This document shows positions 25,543-35,401 of a stretch of 64,000 nucleotides of DNA, piece after piece (positions within the stretch are counted from its first letter, which is position 1; the number at the start of each line of letters is the position of its first letter). Made by a program: the position numbers and the translations under genes. Source of the DNA: Lachnospiraceae bacterium. GTDB taxonomy: Bacteria > Bacillota > Clostridia > Lachnospirales > Lachnospiraceae. Location: positions 33,293-97,292 of the forward strand of contig JAFQCK010000068.1 of assembly GCA_017416465.1 (NCBI GenBank), given 5' to 3'. Under the pieces are notes generated by a model. That model had not been told where the DNA came from. It saw only the letters and a list, made by a program, of their open reading frames with translations, and made no database searches.

Positions 25543-28077
25543 ATGCTTGAGTTAAGTAATATTACAAAAGATTACGTAGCTGGCGATACAACCGTAAAAG
25601 CTTTAAAGGGTGTATCCATAAAGTTTAGAAAGAATGAATTTGTTTCTATTTTAGGTCAGTCGGGCTGCGGTAAGACAACACTGCTTAATATTATTGGTGG
25701 TCTTGATAGATATACTGATGGTGATTTGACTATTGATGATATTTCTACAAAACAATATAAGGACAAAGATTGGGATACATATAGAAATAATCGAATTGGT
25801 TTCGTATTTCAAAGTTATAACCTTATTCCACATCAAACTGTTTTATCTAACGTAGAGCTTGCACTTACTCTTTCTGGTGTGTCTAAGTCTGAGAGAAGGG
25901 AAAGAGCAACTAAGGTGTTAGAGCAGGTTGGTCTTGGAGACCAGCTTCATAAGAAGCCTAATCAGATGTCTGGTGGTCAGATGCAAAGAGTAGCTATTGC
26001 AAGAGCATTAGTTAATGATCCGGATATACTTTTAGCAGATGAGCCTACTGGCGCGCTTGATTCGGAAACAAGTATTCAGATTATGAATATTCTTAAAGAT
26101 ATTTCAAATGATAAGTTAATCATTATGGTTACACATAATCCGGAGTTAGCAAAGGAATATTCTTCAAGAATTATTAAACTTTTAGATGGTAATGTTGTAG
26201 ATGATTCAATGCCTTATGATGGAGAGGAAGATAAGAAAACTGAATCTAAAACAAATGCTAAGAAGGAAAACGATAAATTAGACAAGAAAGCAGAGAAAAA
26301 AGCTAAAAAAGAAGAAAATAAAGCTAAGAAAAATATTAGAAAGAAGACTAGTATGTCATTCTTTACAGCTTTATCTCTTAGTTTAAATAACCTTATGACT
26401 AAGAAGACAAGAACACTTCTTACTTCATTTGCAGGAAGTATTGGTATTATTGGTATTGCCCTTATCCTCTCATTGTCAAGTGGTATGCAGAATTATATTA
26501 ACAGAGTTGAGCAGGATACATTATCAAGTTATCCTATTACAATAGAAAAAGCTACTGTTGATTACAGTATCTTTTTAACAGGTGGAGAAAAGAAAGAGAT
26601 AGAGAATAAAGAGGATGGTTATATTTATTCTAATAATATTATGACAGATATGATTAATAGTATGATGACATCTATTTCTGTTAATAATCTTAAGGATTTT
26701 AAAGCGTTCCTTGATGATGACAAGAACAATCTTGATAAATATGTTAATGATATTCAATATTCGTATGCGTTGGATATATTGATATATAATGGAAATACTG
26801 AAGAAAATATTATTAAAACTAATCCAAGTACTGTTTTTGAAAGTATGGGAATGGCATCGACAGAAGGTAATAGTATGATGACTATGCAGGTTAATGTGTG
26901 GTCAGAGATGATTGATAACGAAGAACTTATCAAATCACAGTATGATGTTATAGAAGGAAGAATGCCGGAAGCGTTTAATGAAGTGGTGATGGTTGTTGAT
27001 GAAGATGATATGATTGATGACTATACATTATATTCGCTTGGTTTACTTGATATTTCAGAAGTGCAGGAGATGTTTGCTAACATTGCAATGGGAACAATGC
27101 CGGAGGATTCATTAACATCTGAGATGAAAAAGTTTAGTTTTGAAGAGATTATGAATCAGCCATACAAACTTGTTCTTAATACAGACCTTTATGAGAAAAA
27201 CGGAAATGGATATGTTAACAAGAGTACAGACTATGATTATATGAAAAATGTTGTAGCGAATTCTGTAGATATTAAGATTGTTGGTATATTAAAACCTAAT
27301 GAAGATGCTTCGAATTCGTCAATTTCAACATCACTTGCATATACACATGATTTGACAGAATATGTTGTTGAAAAGATTAATGAAACAGAGATTGCTAAAG
27401 CGCAGCTTGCTAATCCTACAATTGATGTATTAACAGGAAGTGAATTTTCTAATAATACATATGAGAATAATATTACTAATCTTGGCATTGTTGAAATCGA
27501 TAATCCTATGATGATAAATATTTATCCTAAAGATTTTGAATCTAAGGAAAAAATATGTGATATGATTGATGACTATAATAAAGATAAAGAAGATGCAGGA
27601 AAAGATGAAGATGTAATTCAGTATACTGATTATATTGGACTTATGATGTCATCTGTAAGTTCAATTATTGATGCAATTAGTTATATACTTATTGCTTTCG
27701 TAGCTATTTCACTTGTTGTTTCATCTATTATGATTGGTATTATTACATACATTTCAGTTCTTGAAAGAACAAAGGAAATTGGTATTTTAAGAAGTATTGG
27801 TGCTTCTAAGAGAGATATCTCAAGAGTATTTAATGCAGAGACGATTATTGTTGGTTTTACAGCAGGATTAATTGGTATACTTGTTACAATTTTACTTAAT
27901 ATTCCAATTAATATGATTATTAAGAATATTACAGATATAGCAAATCTTTCAAAGCTACCAATGGGTGGAGGAGTAATACTTGTATTTATAAGTATGTTCC
28001 TTACATTTATTGCGGGACTTATTCCTTCAAAAGTTGCTTCAAAGAAAGATCCTGTTGTGGCACTTCGTACAGATTAG
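25543..28077 (+). CDS. MacB/FtsX-type ABC transporter, ATPase and permease fused
   Basis: Residues 1-230 are an ABC ATPase of the LolD/MacB type (GQSGCGKTT, signature MSGGQMQR, Walker B LLADEPTGAL). A lysine-rich linker of about 40 residues leads to an FtsX-type permease. The permease has one membrane segment (about 295-315), a large extracytoplasmic domain of about 400 residues, and three membrane segments at the C-terminus. Such fused mechanotransducing transporters act on lipids, peptides or antibiotics at the membrane surface rather than importing solutes. The ATG at 25543 follows GAAAGGAA. No sensor kinase or regulator is next to it, so the inducer and substrate stay open. Confidence 0.92.
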   Translation: MLELSNITKDYVAGDTTVKALKGVSIKFRKNEFVSILGQSGCGKTTLLNIIGGLDRYTDGDLTIDDISTKQYKDKDWDTYRNNRIGFVFQSYNLIPHQTVLSNVELALTLSGVSKSERRERATKVLEQVGLGDQLHKKPNQMSGGQMQRVAIARALVNDPDILLADEPTGALDSETSIQIMNILKDISNDKLIIMVTHNPELAKEYSSRIIKLLDGNVVDDSMPYDGEEDKKTESKTNAKKENDKLDKKAEKKAKKEENKAKKNIRKKTSMSFFTALSLSLNNLMTKKTRTLLTSFAGSIGIIGIALILSLSSGMQNYINRVEQDTLSSYPITIEKATVDYSIFLTGGEKKEIENKEDGYIYSNNIMTDMINSMMTSISVNNLKDFKAFLDDDKNNLDKYVNDIQYSYALDILIYNGNTEENIIKTNPSTVFESMGMASTEGNSMMTMQVNVWSEMIDNEELIKSQYDVIEGRMPEAFNEVVMVVDEDDMIDDYTLYSLGLLDISEVQEMFANIAMGTMPEDSLTSEMKKFSFEEIMNQPYKLVLNTDLYEKNGNGYVNKSTDYDYMKNVVANSVDIKIVGILKPNEDASNSSISTSLAYTHDLTEYVVEKINETEIAKAQLANPTIDVLTGSEFSNNTYENNITNLGIVEIDNPMMINIYPKDFESKEKICDMIDDYNKDKEDAGKDEDVIQYTDYIGLMMSSVSSIIDAISYILIAFVAISLVVSSIMIGIITYISVLERTKEIGILRSIGASKRDISRVFNAETIIVGFTAGLIGILVTILLNIPINMIIKNITDIANLSKLPMGGGVILVFISMFLTFIAGLIPSKVASKKDPVVALRTD

Positions 28078-28163
28078 AATTAAAGTTAAGTTTGCGTCAG
28101 TCGCAAAATAGCATTAAATAAAAAATAAAAGTGGTTTTATATTTCTAAAAATTATGATATACT

Positions 28164-28206
28164 AGGCACAAATGTGAAAAAATATTTCATATTTGTGCCT
28201 TTATAT
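28164..28206 (+). terminator. Terminator behind the ABC fusion gene
   Basis: AGGCACAAAT and ATTTGTGCCT form a perfect 10-bp outer stem with further pairing inside (GAAA/TTTC), followed by a T-rich stretch. It lies about 90 bp behind the gene. Confidence 0.75.
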
Positions 28207-28242
28207 TTTTGGAATTAAATTTGACACAATATGAAAAATAAT

Positions 28243-28386
28243 GTAACTGTTCAGAGTCAAGCGAGAAAACACTACGCGTTTCCTCGCTGTGGCGTATCCG
28301 CCAAATAAATTTTAATTAAAAAGTATTTATGAATGCAAGCATTCAACATACTTTTTATCAAAATCTGCTTGGCTCTGAACGGTTAC
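28243..28386. repeat. Multi-hairpin element with outer inverted repeat
   Basis: Outer 20-bp arms (GTAACTGTTCAGA at 28243; the complementary arm ends at 28386) match at 18 of 20 positions. They enclose three hairpins: GCGAGAAAAC/GTTTCCTCGC, TGGCG/CGCCA, and AAAAAGTAT with an inner GAATGC/GCATTC stem. The element fills most of the gap before glyA. It could fold as a cloverleaf-like RNA or form a cruciform. It is not a known riboswitch pattern. Confidence 0.8.
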
Positions 28387-28411
28387 AAATAATATACTAT
28401 GGAGGTTTAAT

Positions 28412-29656
28412 ATGTTTTCATTTGATGATGTGAAATTATTTGATTCAGAAGTTGCAGTAGCAATGGAACAGGAGCTTGAGAGACAGAGAACTCATATTGA
28501 GCTTATTGCTTCAGAAAATTTAGTAAGTAAGGCTGTTATGGCAGCTATGGGAAGTCACCTTACTAATAAATATGCAGAAGGATATCCTGGAAAGAGATAC
28601 TATGGTGGATGTGAGTACGTTGATGTAGTTGAAACTCTTGCTATTGAAAGAGCTAAGAAATTATTTGGATGTGATTATGCTAATGTTCAGCCACATTCAG
28701 GTGCACAGGCTAATCTTGCAGCATTCTTTGCTATGGTTGAACCGGGTGATACAGTAATGGGTATGAATCTTGCTCATGGAGGACATCTTACACATGGAAG
28801 TCCTGTTAATATTTCTGGTAAATATTTTAACATCGTTCCTTATGGAATTAATGACGATGGATTTATAGATTATGATGAAGTTAAGAAGATTGCATTAGAA
28901 TGTAAACCAAAGCTTATTGTTTGTGGTGCAAGTGCATATCCAAGAGAAATTGACTTTAGTAAATTTAGAGAAATTGCAGATGCTTGTGGAGCTTACCTTA
29001 TGGTTGATATGGCTCATATTGCAGGCCTTGTTGCAGCAGGATTACATATGAATCCGCTTCCTTATGCAGATGTTGTTACAACAACAACTCACAAGACACT
29101 TAGAGGACCAAGAGGTGGTATGATTCTTTGTAATGAAGAAAGTGCTAAGAAGTTTAACTTTAATAAGGCTGTATTCCCAGGTATTCAGGGTGGACCTTTA
29201 ATGCACGTTATTGCAGCAAAGGCAGTATGTTTCAAAGAAGCATTAGATGACAGCTTTAAGACATATATGAAGGGGGTTAAGGATAACGCTCAAGCATTGG
29301 CTAAAGGTCTTACAGACAGAGGATTTGACCTTATTTCAAATGGTACAGATAATCACCTTATGCTTGTTGACTTAAGAAGTAAGAATGTAACAGGTAAAGA
29401 GTGTGAAAAATTATTAGATGCTGCATACATTACATGTAATAAGAACACTATTCCAAATGACCCACAGTCACCATTTGTTACAAGTGGTATCAGACTTGGT
29501 ACACCTGCTGTAACATCAAGAGGAATGGTTGTTGAAGATATGGATGTTATTGCTGAAGCTATTTCATTATTAGTTAATGATTGTGAAGCAAACAAAGATA
29601 AGGCTATGGCTTTAGTTAAGACATTAACAGACAAGTACCCATTATATGAGGACTAG
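28412..29656 (+). CDS. glyA: Serine hydroxymethyltransferase
   Basis: GlyA interconverts serine and glycine while loading one-carbon units onto tetrahydrofolate, using pyridoxal phosphate. The 414-residue protein has the usual length and motifs: IASENLVS near the N-terminus, YPGKRYYGG, the PLP lysine in [14 protein letters not shown], and the late [19 protein letters not shown] lies upstream of the ATG. The gene follows a multi-hairpin repeat element and is followed by aroC 32 bp later. It supplies one-carbon units needed by the purine genes further along the window. Confidence 0.97.
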   Translation: MFSFDDVKLFDSEVAVAMEQELERQRTHIELIASENLVSKAVMAAMGSHLTNKYAEGYPGKRYYGGCEYVDVVETLAIERAKKLFGCDYANVQPHSGAQANLAAFFAMVEPGDTVMGMNLAHGGHLTHGSPVNISGKYFNIVPYGINDDGFIDYDEVKKIALECKPKLIVCGASAYPREIDFSKFREIADACGAYLMVDMAHIAGLVAAGLHMNPLPYADVVTTTTHKTLRGPRGGMILCNEESAKKFNFNKAVFPGIQGGPLMHVIAAKAVCFKEALDDSFKTYMKGVKDNAQALAKGLTDRGFDLISNGTDNHLMLVDLRSKNVTGKECEKLLDAAYITCNKNTIPNDPQSPFVTSGIRLGTPAVTSRGMVVEDMDVIAEAISLLVNDCEANKDKAMALVKTLTDKYPLYED

Positions 29657-29688
29657 TTGAAAATTACTCAGAAATGAGGGTTGATTAA

Positions 29689-30801
29689 ATGGCAGGTTCT
29701 ATTTTTGGAAACATTTTTAAGATATCTACATGGGGGGAATCTCATGGTAAGGGCGTTGGTGTTGTAGTAGACGGTTGTCCGGCCGGAGTTCCTTTATGTG
29801 AAGAAGATATTCAGATATTTTTAAATAGAAGAAAACCCGGACAATCAAGATTCTCTACTCCGAGAGCAGAAGATGATGTTGTTGAGATATTATCAGGGGT
29901 TTTTGATGGTAAGACTACAGGTACACCAATATCTCTTGTAGTGTTCAATAAGACACAACGTTCTTCGGATTATTCTGAAATTGCTTCATATTACAGACCG
30001 GGTCATGCAGATTATACATTTGATATGAAGTATGGTTTTAGAGATTATAGAGGTGGTGGACGTTCTTCGGGAAGAGAGACTATTGCGAGAGTGGCTGCAG
30101 GCGCTATTGCCATTAAGATTCTTGGTATGCTTGGGATAAGTGTTATGGCATATACAAAATCAATTGGTGAAGTCGAGATTGATATGAATAACTTTGATGA
30201 AGCAGAGATTCTAAAAAATATGCTTTATATGCCTGATAGAATTGCTGCTGAAAAAGCATCTGAACTAGTTGACGCTAAAAGAGCAGAATGTGACAGTGTA
30301 GGTGGCGTAGTAGAGTGTGTTGTTAAAGGATTGATGCCTGGTGTTGGAGAAACAGTTTTTAATAAACTGGATGCTAGTCTTGCAAAGGCCATTATGTCGA
30401 TTGGAGCAGTAAAGGCTTTTGAAATAGGTGATGGAGTTAATGTTGCAAAAACATTAGGTTCTGATAATAATGATTCATTTATGATTAATGGAGCCGGTAA
30501 AGTGTGTAAGGAAACTAATCACGCAGGTGGAATACTAGGTGGTATGAGCGATGGTGATGATGTTATTCTTAGGGCATATTTTAAACCTACACCATCTATA
30601 TTTAAGGAACAGCATACTATTAATAAATCAGGTGAGAATATTGATATAAACATCAAAGGCCGTCATGACCCTATAATTGTCCCAAGAGCAGTAGTTGTGG
30701 TGGAAGCAATGACAGCACTTACGGTTCTTGATTTACTTCTTATGAGTATGACATCGGACATAAATCGAATAAAGGGATTTTTTAGCGATAATGCTAATTG
30801 A
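29689..30801 (+). CDS. aroC: Chorismate synthase
   Basis: AroC makes chorismate from 5-enolpyruvylshikimate 3-phosphate, with reduced FMN, at the end of the shikimate pathway. The 370-residue protein shows the family motifs GESHGKGVG near the N-terminus, [16 protein letters not shown], and FKPTPSIF near the C-terminus. It follows glyA at 32 bp and probably shares its transcript, which ends at the terminator just behind. No other shikimate gene is in the window. Confidence 0.97.
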   Translation: MAGSIFGNIFKISTWGESHGKGVGVVVDGCPAGVPLCEEDIQIFLNRRKPGQSRFSTPRAEDDVVEILSGVFDGKTTGTPISLVVFNKTQRSSDYSEIASYYRPGHADYTFDMKYGFRDYRGGGRSSGRETIARVAAGAIAIKILGMLGISVMAYTKSIGEVEIDMNNFDEAEILKNMLYMPDRIAAEKASELVDAKRAECDSVGGVVECVVKGLMPGVGETVFNKLDASLAKAIMSIGAVKAFEIGDGVNVAKTLGSDNNDSFMINGAGKVCKETNHAGGILGGMSDGDDVILRAYFKPTPSIFKEQHTINKSGENIDINIKGRHDPIIVPRAVVVVEAMTALTVLDLLLMSMTSDINRIKGFFSDNAN

Positions 30802-30823
30802 TAATCAGTGAATAAACTATTAT

Positions 30824-30862
30824 AATTGCAGTTATAGATGTGAATTTATAACTGCAATTTTT
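30824..30862 (+). terminator. Terminator of the glyA-aroC transcript
   Basis: AATTGCAGTTATA and TATAACTGCAATT form a perfect 13-bp stem with a 10-nt loop and a following T-run. Confidence 0.9.
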
Positions 30863-30978
30863 ATAGTAATAGTTAAGCTATAAATGTGACTTTGGGAATG
30901 TTTAGGGCTGAACGATTATTTTTTATAATTTTTTTGTCAGAAAAAGGTTTAATAAAAAGGGAATCTACAGGTAAAATA

Positions 30979-32469
30979 ATGGAAGATAGAGAAACAGTAA
31001 TTAAAGCTGATAAATCAATTTTAATAACACTTTTGGGATACATACTATTTGTTGTATACCCATTAATATTTCACGATTACTATTATGATATTGTAACGTG
31101 TAAATTTTTTGCTTTCATTGCAATTACAATTTTTTTCCTTGTAACTTTTTTTGCTTTAAAAAGGGATAACAAAACAGATATTGATTCGAATATGCATATG
31201 GAAGAAAAGATGGTATGGTTATTATTTTTAATTAATAGTATATCTTTTTTTCTTTCGGATTATAAGCTTGAATCATTAATTGGTGCTGAAGGAAGAAATA
31301 ACGGAATGTTGACAATTGGCGCATATTTGGTACTTTATTTGTGCATTACCAGCGAAAAAATAAAGAAAGAAAGAATATTAATTGCTGTTATTATTGGTAG
31401 CATTCCTGTATCATTATTTGGAATTTTTAATTTTATAGATATAGATTTGTTAGGTTTTTATAATGGCTTATCAATGCAATATAAACAGTTTTATATGTCA
31501 ACTTTAGGTCACATTAATGTATATTCAAGCTATTTTTCTATAACTCTGCCGGTTGTTTTAGCTTTTTATTTAAATGAGAAAAGATGGAGATGGAAAATTA
31601 GTCTTTTTATAGCTTCATTAATTAATGTTGTTGGATTGATTACAAGTGGTTGTGAAAGTGCGATTATTATAATTGTTGTGGCTGTGATATGCAATATAAT
31701 TAAGAATAAAGAAATAAATGTTGCAAAGTGGTATGTGTTAATGGTATGGGCTTTATTGTTAACTAAGTTTTTAGCAATGTTTAATATGAATCAGAATGAA
31801 AAAAGACAGTTAAGCAGATTTATGGTAATTCTTTCATCAAACCATATTGTTTTTGGATTAATAATTGTTTTTGGAATATTATTTATAATTGATATGATTA
31901 AGAAATCAGATAAAAAGAATAAGATTATAAAATTTATGCTTTTGGGGTTGATATTTATAATAATTTCAGCATATTTAATTGTACTGTTTTATTTTTCTGT
32001 TTTAGATAAAAAGACTGAACTTGGAAAATGGTCAGGTTTCTTAAGAATAAATGATGAATTTGGTAGTTACAGAGGATATATTTGGAGAATAGTAATTGAA
32101 GAATTTAAAGAATTATCATTTGTAAAGAAGATTTTTGGTGTAGGTCCTGATGTATTATATCCTTTAGTTTATGAAAAGTATGGAAATGAGATGTATAAAG
32201 TGACAAATGCATATTATGACAATGCACATAATGAAATTTTGCAATATTTAATAACAACAGGAATTGCAGGAGTGGTTACATATATTTCTTTTTTAGGGGT
32301 GAAAGTAAAAAGATTTATAAGTTTAAAGGGACAATCGGAATGTAATAAGATAATAATGTGTAGTTGTATATGTTATTTTATACAGTCTTTTGTAAATATT
32401 AATCAGGTCGTTACAACGCCTTTATTTGTGATAATGCTTTGTATGTTGAATGCAAAAGAGGAAACATAA
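30979..32469 (+). CDS. O-antigen ligase/polymerase-like membrane protein
   Basis: The protein has about twelve hydrophobic segments and the periplasmic-type loop of the Wzy/WaaL family near the C-terminus (a YYDNAHNEILQYL segment followed by GIAG). An internal HINVYSSYFSITLP segment is also typical. Members join or polymerise polysaccharide repeat units on a lipid carrier outside the membrane; in Gram-positives this serves capsule, wall polysaccharide or teichoic acid. I take the ATG at 30979 because earlier in-frame starts would add a polar stretch without a good binding site. No glycosyltransferases or capsule genes are adjacent, so the glycan is unknown. Confidence 0.8.
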   Translation: MEDRETVIKADKSILITLLGYILFVVYPLIFHDYYYDIVTCKFFAFIAITIFFLVTFFALKRDNKTDIDSNMHMEEKMVWLLFLINSISFFLSDYKLESLIGAEGRNNGMLTIGAYLVLYLCITSEKIKKERILIAVIIGSIPVSLFGIFNFIDIDLLGFYNGLSMQYKQFYMSTLGHINVYSSYFSITLPVVLAFYLNEKRWRWKISLFIASLINVVGLITSGCESAIIIIVVAVICNIIKNKEINVAKWYVLMVWALLLTKFLAMFNMNQNEKRQLSRFMVILSSNHIVFGLIIVFGILFIIDMIKKSDKKNKIIKFMLLGLIFIIISAYLIVLFYFSVLDKKTELGKWSGFLRINDEFGSYRGYIWRIVIEEFKELSFVKKIFGVGPDVLYPLVYEKYGNEMYKVTNAYYDNAHNEILQYLITTGIAGVVTYISFLGVKVKRFISLKGQSECNKIIMCSCICYFIQSFVNINQVVTTPLFVIMLCMLNAKEET

Positions 32470-32512
32470 TAAAAAATGTTCAAGTATCAAAAAAGTTTGA
32501 TGCTTGAACATT
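32470..32512 (-). terminator. Terminator of the aspartokinase gene
   Basis: A 17-bp stem with one mismatch (AATGTTCAAG at its outer part) has a 4-nt loop. On the - strand it is followed by a T-run, 14 bp behind the aspartokinase stop. Confidence 0.85.
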
Positions 32513-32525
32513 AAAAAAGTTGCAA

Positions 32526-33845
32526 TTATAATTTAACAGTTACGAAAATATCATAAATAGCTTTGATAGCTTTTGCGAAATCTTCTTCTGTAACACCAAC
32601 GATGATATTTAACTCACTTGAACCCTGGTCAATCATTTTAACATTTACATGAGCATGAGCAAGTGCGGAGAATATTCTTCCGGCTGTACCTCTTTGAGCT
32701 CTCATACCACGACCAACGATTGCGATAAGCGCGATGTCAGACTCAATATCAATTGTATCAGGATGAGCATTTCTGTGAATTCCTGCTAAGATTTCCTGTT
32801 CTTTCTGTCCGAATTCTTCCTGATGAACAAGAACACTCATAGTATCAATACCTGATGGCATATGTTCGATAGAAATACCATATTTTTCAAACTCTTCAAG
32901 AACTTTTCTACAGAAACCAAGCTCTGAATTCATCATATCTTTTTCTATGTTTACAGCTGTAAAGCCTTTCTTTCCTGCAATACCTGTAATTGTAAATTCA
33001 GGTTTCATAGATGTGCTTTCAACAATCATTGTTCCCATATCTTCAGGAGCATTAGTGTTTCTGATGTTGATTGGAATTCCTTCTTTTCTTACAGGGAAAA
33101 TAGCGTCTTCATGAAGAACTGTTGCGCCCATGTAAGCTAATTCTCGAAGTTCCTTATATGTAATAGTTGTAATAACCTTTGGATTATCAATAATTCGTGG
33201 GTCTGCAATGAGGAAACCTGATACGTCAGTCCAGTTTTCATATACATCAGCTTTAACAGCCTTAGCTACGATTGAACCTGTTACGTCAGAACCGCCTCTT
33301 GAGAAAGTCTTGATTGTATCATTAGGCATAGCACCATAGAATCCCGGGATGACAGCCTTTTCAATATCGCTAAGTCTTTCGGAAAGTACTTCATTAGTTC
33401 TTTCATCATCGAAGTTACCATTATCATCAAAGAAAATAACTTCAGCAGCATCAATGAATTCATATCCTAAGTAATTAGCTAATACGATACCATTTAAGTA
33501 TTCACCTCTTGATGCAGCATAATCTCTACCAGCTCTACCTACGAAACATGCTTCCATAATCTTGAATTCATTTTCAAGAGATAAATCCATTCCTAATTCG
33601 TTGATAATCTCATAATATCTTTTCTTGATATTTTCAAGAGAAGCTTTGTAATCTTTTCCTTTTGCAGCGAGAGAATAGCATTCATATAACATATCTGTTA
33701 CTTTAATATCATCTGAAAATCTTTTTCCCGGTGCTGAAGGAACAATATATCTTCTGGAATCTTCAGCTTTAATAATGTTAGCTACTTTTTTAAACTGTTC
33801 AGAGCTTGCAAGTGAGCTTCCACCAAATTTTACAACTTTAATCAT
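32526..33845 (-). CDS. Aspartate kinase
   Basis: Aspartokinase phosphorylates aspartate, the entry to lysine, threonine and methionine synthesis. The 439-residue protein starts with the KFGGSSLASS motif, has the kinase core with FSRGGSDVTGS, and ends with two ACT regulatory domains (about residues 310-439). It is therefore a monofunctional, feedback-regulated type. The family naming (lysC, thrA-like) cannot be settled. No lysine riboswitch pattern is seen in the 340 bp upstream. It is one of the few - strand genes and stands alone. Confidence 0.94.
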   Translation of the reverse strand: MIKVVKFGGSSLASSEQFKKVANIIKAEDSRRYIVPSAPGKRFSDDIKVTDMLYECYSLAAKGKDYKASLENIKKRYYEIINELGMDLSLENEFKIMEACFVGRAGRDYAASRGEYLNGIVLANYLGYEFIDAAEVIFFDDNGNFDDERTNEVLSERLSDIEKAVIPGFYGAMPNDTIKTFSRGGSDVTGSIVAKAVKADVYENWTDVSGFLIADPRIIDNPKVITTITYKELRELAYMGATVLHEDAIFPVRKEGIPINIRNTNAPEDMGTMIVESTSMKPEFTITGIAGKKGFTAVNIEKDMMNSELGFCRKVLEEFEKYGISIEHMPSGIDTMSVLVHQEEFGQKEQEILAGIHRNAHPDTIDIESDIALIAIVGRGMRAQRGTAGRIFSALAHAHVNVKMIDQGSSELNIIVGVTEEDFAKAIKAIYDIFVTVKL

Positions 33846-33913
33846 TGTTTTATTCCTTTCTTGTTAGAGTTATAGAAAAAGTTTATTGACTTATTTTTTG
33901 TTAATAAACTTGA

Positions 33914-33946
33914 GTAACTGTTCAGAAATAAGCTCTGAACAGTTAC
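33914..33946. repeat. Short hairpin repeat related to the 28.3-kb element
   Basis: GTAACTGTTCAGA and its perfect complement enclose a 7-nt loop. The arm is identical to the outer arm of the element before glyA, so this is probably a short version of the same family. A second inverted repeat (AAGTTTATT at 33879) lies next to it. The rest of the 342-bp gap is A+T-rich and shows no gene. Confidence 0.75.
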
Positions 33947-34187
33947 AAACTAGAAGCAATTATACACACGAATATATAAAATAATCAAGAGTTTTTTTGA
34001 GAAATTTGCTTATATAGTATATTTTTTGATATATTATCTTAGTATAAGATATTAAATATATTATTTAAATAGAATATTGATAAGAAATTAATTGACAATA
34101 TTTTTAAGGATTGCTATTATTTTGTGTAATGGCTTAGAAGTAAGCAGAATGGTTACTTTATATTAAAATTATAAACAGGAGGAAATT

Positions 34188-35204
34188 ATGGCTTTTGCGT
34201 TATATTTAGTATTAATGGCAGGTGGATATTTTTTAAATGCCAAAGGATTTGATTCTATTTTAGTAAATATTTTGTTGCTAATAGCAGGATTTGTAATGCT
34301 TATTAAAGGTGCGGATTATTTTGTTGAAGGTGCGTCAGGTATTGCAGATAAATTTGGAATACCACAGATAGTTATTGGCCTTACCATAGTTGCGTTTGGT
34401 ACATCAGCACCCGAGGCTGCGGTAAGTATTACTTCTGCACTTCAAGGAAGTACAGGTCTTGCAATTGGTAATGTAGTTGGAAGTAATATAATGAATGTAT
34501 TATTAATTTTGGGTATATCTGCAACTATTACAAAGATGAAAGTAGAGAAATCTACTGCTAAGATAGAGATTCCGTTTGTTATATTTATTACAACAGTTTT
34601 GGTTGTAATGGGTGGCTTACAAGGTGAATTAAATCTTTTATCAGGACTTATTTTATTAGCTTTGTTTGTAGTATTCTTTATTTACTTAATATATACAGCT
34701 AAAAAAGGTATGAGTGAAGGAAATGATAACGAAGATGAAGTTACTGATACTAAGAAGAAATCAATTGCTTTACTTTTAGTTTTTACAATATTCGGAATGC
34801 TTGGAATTGTTGCAGGAAGTGATGTTACAGTTGACAGTGCATCCTATGTAGCTATGAAATTGGGGATGGATGATAGATTAATAGGTCTTACAATTGTGGC
34901 ATTTGGTACATCATTACCTGAACTTGTTACATCAATAATAGCCTCTGTTAAAGGTAATGCTGATATTGCTATAGGAAACGTTGTAGGAAGTAATATATTT
35001 AATATTTTATTTGTATTAGGTGTGACAGCGGTAATTAAGACAGTTAATTATGATGCTAAATTCGTTATTGACGGAATTATTGCTATCGCAGCAGTAGTAC
35101 TTCTTTTTGTAAGTGTTATCAGAAAGAAAGAACTTGGAAGAATGGCAGGTATTATAATGCTTGTGGGTTATGCAGCATATTTTGCATATTTGATAATGGG
35201 ATAA
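34188..35204 (+). CDS. CaCA-family Na+/Ca2+ antiporter (YrbG-like)
   Basis: The 338-residue membrane protein has about ten hydrophobic segments and the two alpha repeats of the family: GTSAPEAAVSI with GNVVGSNIMN in the first half and GTSLPELVTSI with GNVVGSNIFN in the second. These repeats form the ion-binding site, so exchange of calcium or another cation for sodium or protons is expected. An acidic/lysine loop of about 25 residues separates the halves. AGGAGG precedes the ATG. It stands as a single gene and ends at a terminator. Confidence 0.92.
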   Translation: MAFALYLVLMAGGYFLNAKGFDSILVNILLLIAGFVMLIKGADYFVEGASGIADKFGIPQIVIGLTIVAFGTSAPEAAVSITSALQGSTGLAIGNVVGSNIMNVLLILGISATITKMKVEKSTAKIEIPFVIFITTVLVVMGGLQGELNLLSGLILLALFVVFFIYLIYTAKKGMSEGNDNEDEVTDTKKKSIALLLVFTIFGMLGIVAGSDVTVDSASYVAMKLGMDDRLIGLTIVAFGTSLPELVTSIIASVKGNADIAIGNVVGSNIFNILFVLGVTAVIKTVNYDAKFVIDGIIAIAAVVLLFVSVIRKKELGRMAGIIMLVGYAAYFAYLIMG

Positions 35205-35221
35205 TTTATAAAGTAAAAACG

Positions 35222-35267
35222 ACTATCATATTGATTTTGAGTAAGAATTCGATATGATAGTTTTTTT
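35222..35267 (+). terminator. Terminator of the antiporter gene
   Basis: ACTATCATAT and ATATGATAGT form a perfect 10-bp outer stem, followed by seven T. Confidence 0.85.
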
Positions 35268-35328
35268 ATTATTCACATTTATTAATATTTGGGTTATAAT
35301 ATTGGCGGTTTAATATTATAATCACGAA

Positions 35329-35348
35329 TATATATATATATATATATT
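35329..35348. repeat. AT dinucleotide run
   Basis: About nine to ten AT units lie roughly 50 bp upstream of the serine acetyltransferase gene. A run of this length between promoter and gene, or inside a promoter, could vary in length by slippage. Confidence 0.7.
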
Positions 35349-35401
35349 GAAATTATATTATAATGGTAAAGGATTCAGAAATAATATAGAAGGAGTGCAA
35401 T

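Noticed and set aside
28206-28411. Glycine or folate riboswitch before glyA
   Set aside because: The paired segments form simple nested hairpins with repeat-type arms and show none of the conserved cores of those riboswitches.
33780-33805. Copy of the GTAACTGTTCAGA repeat arm
   Set aside because: The match is shorter and lies inside the aspartokinase coding region, where it encodes conserved residues near the N-terminus.
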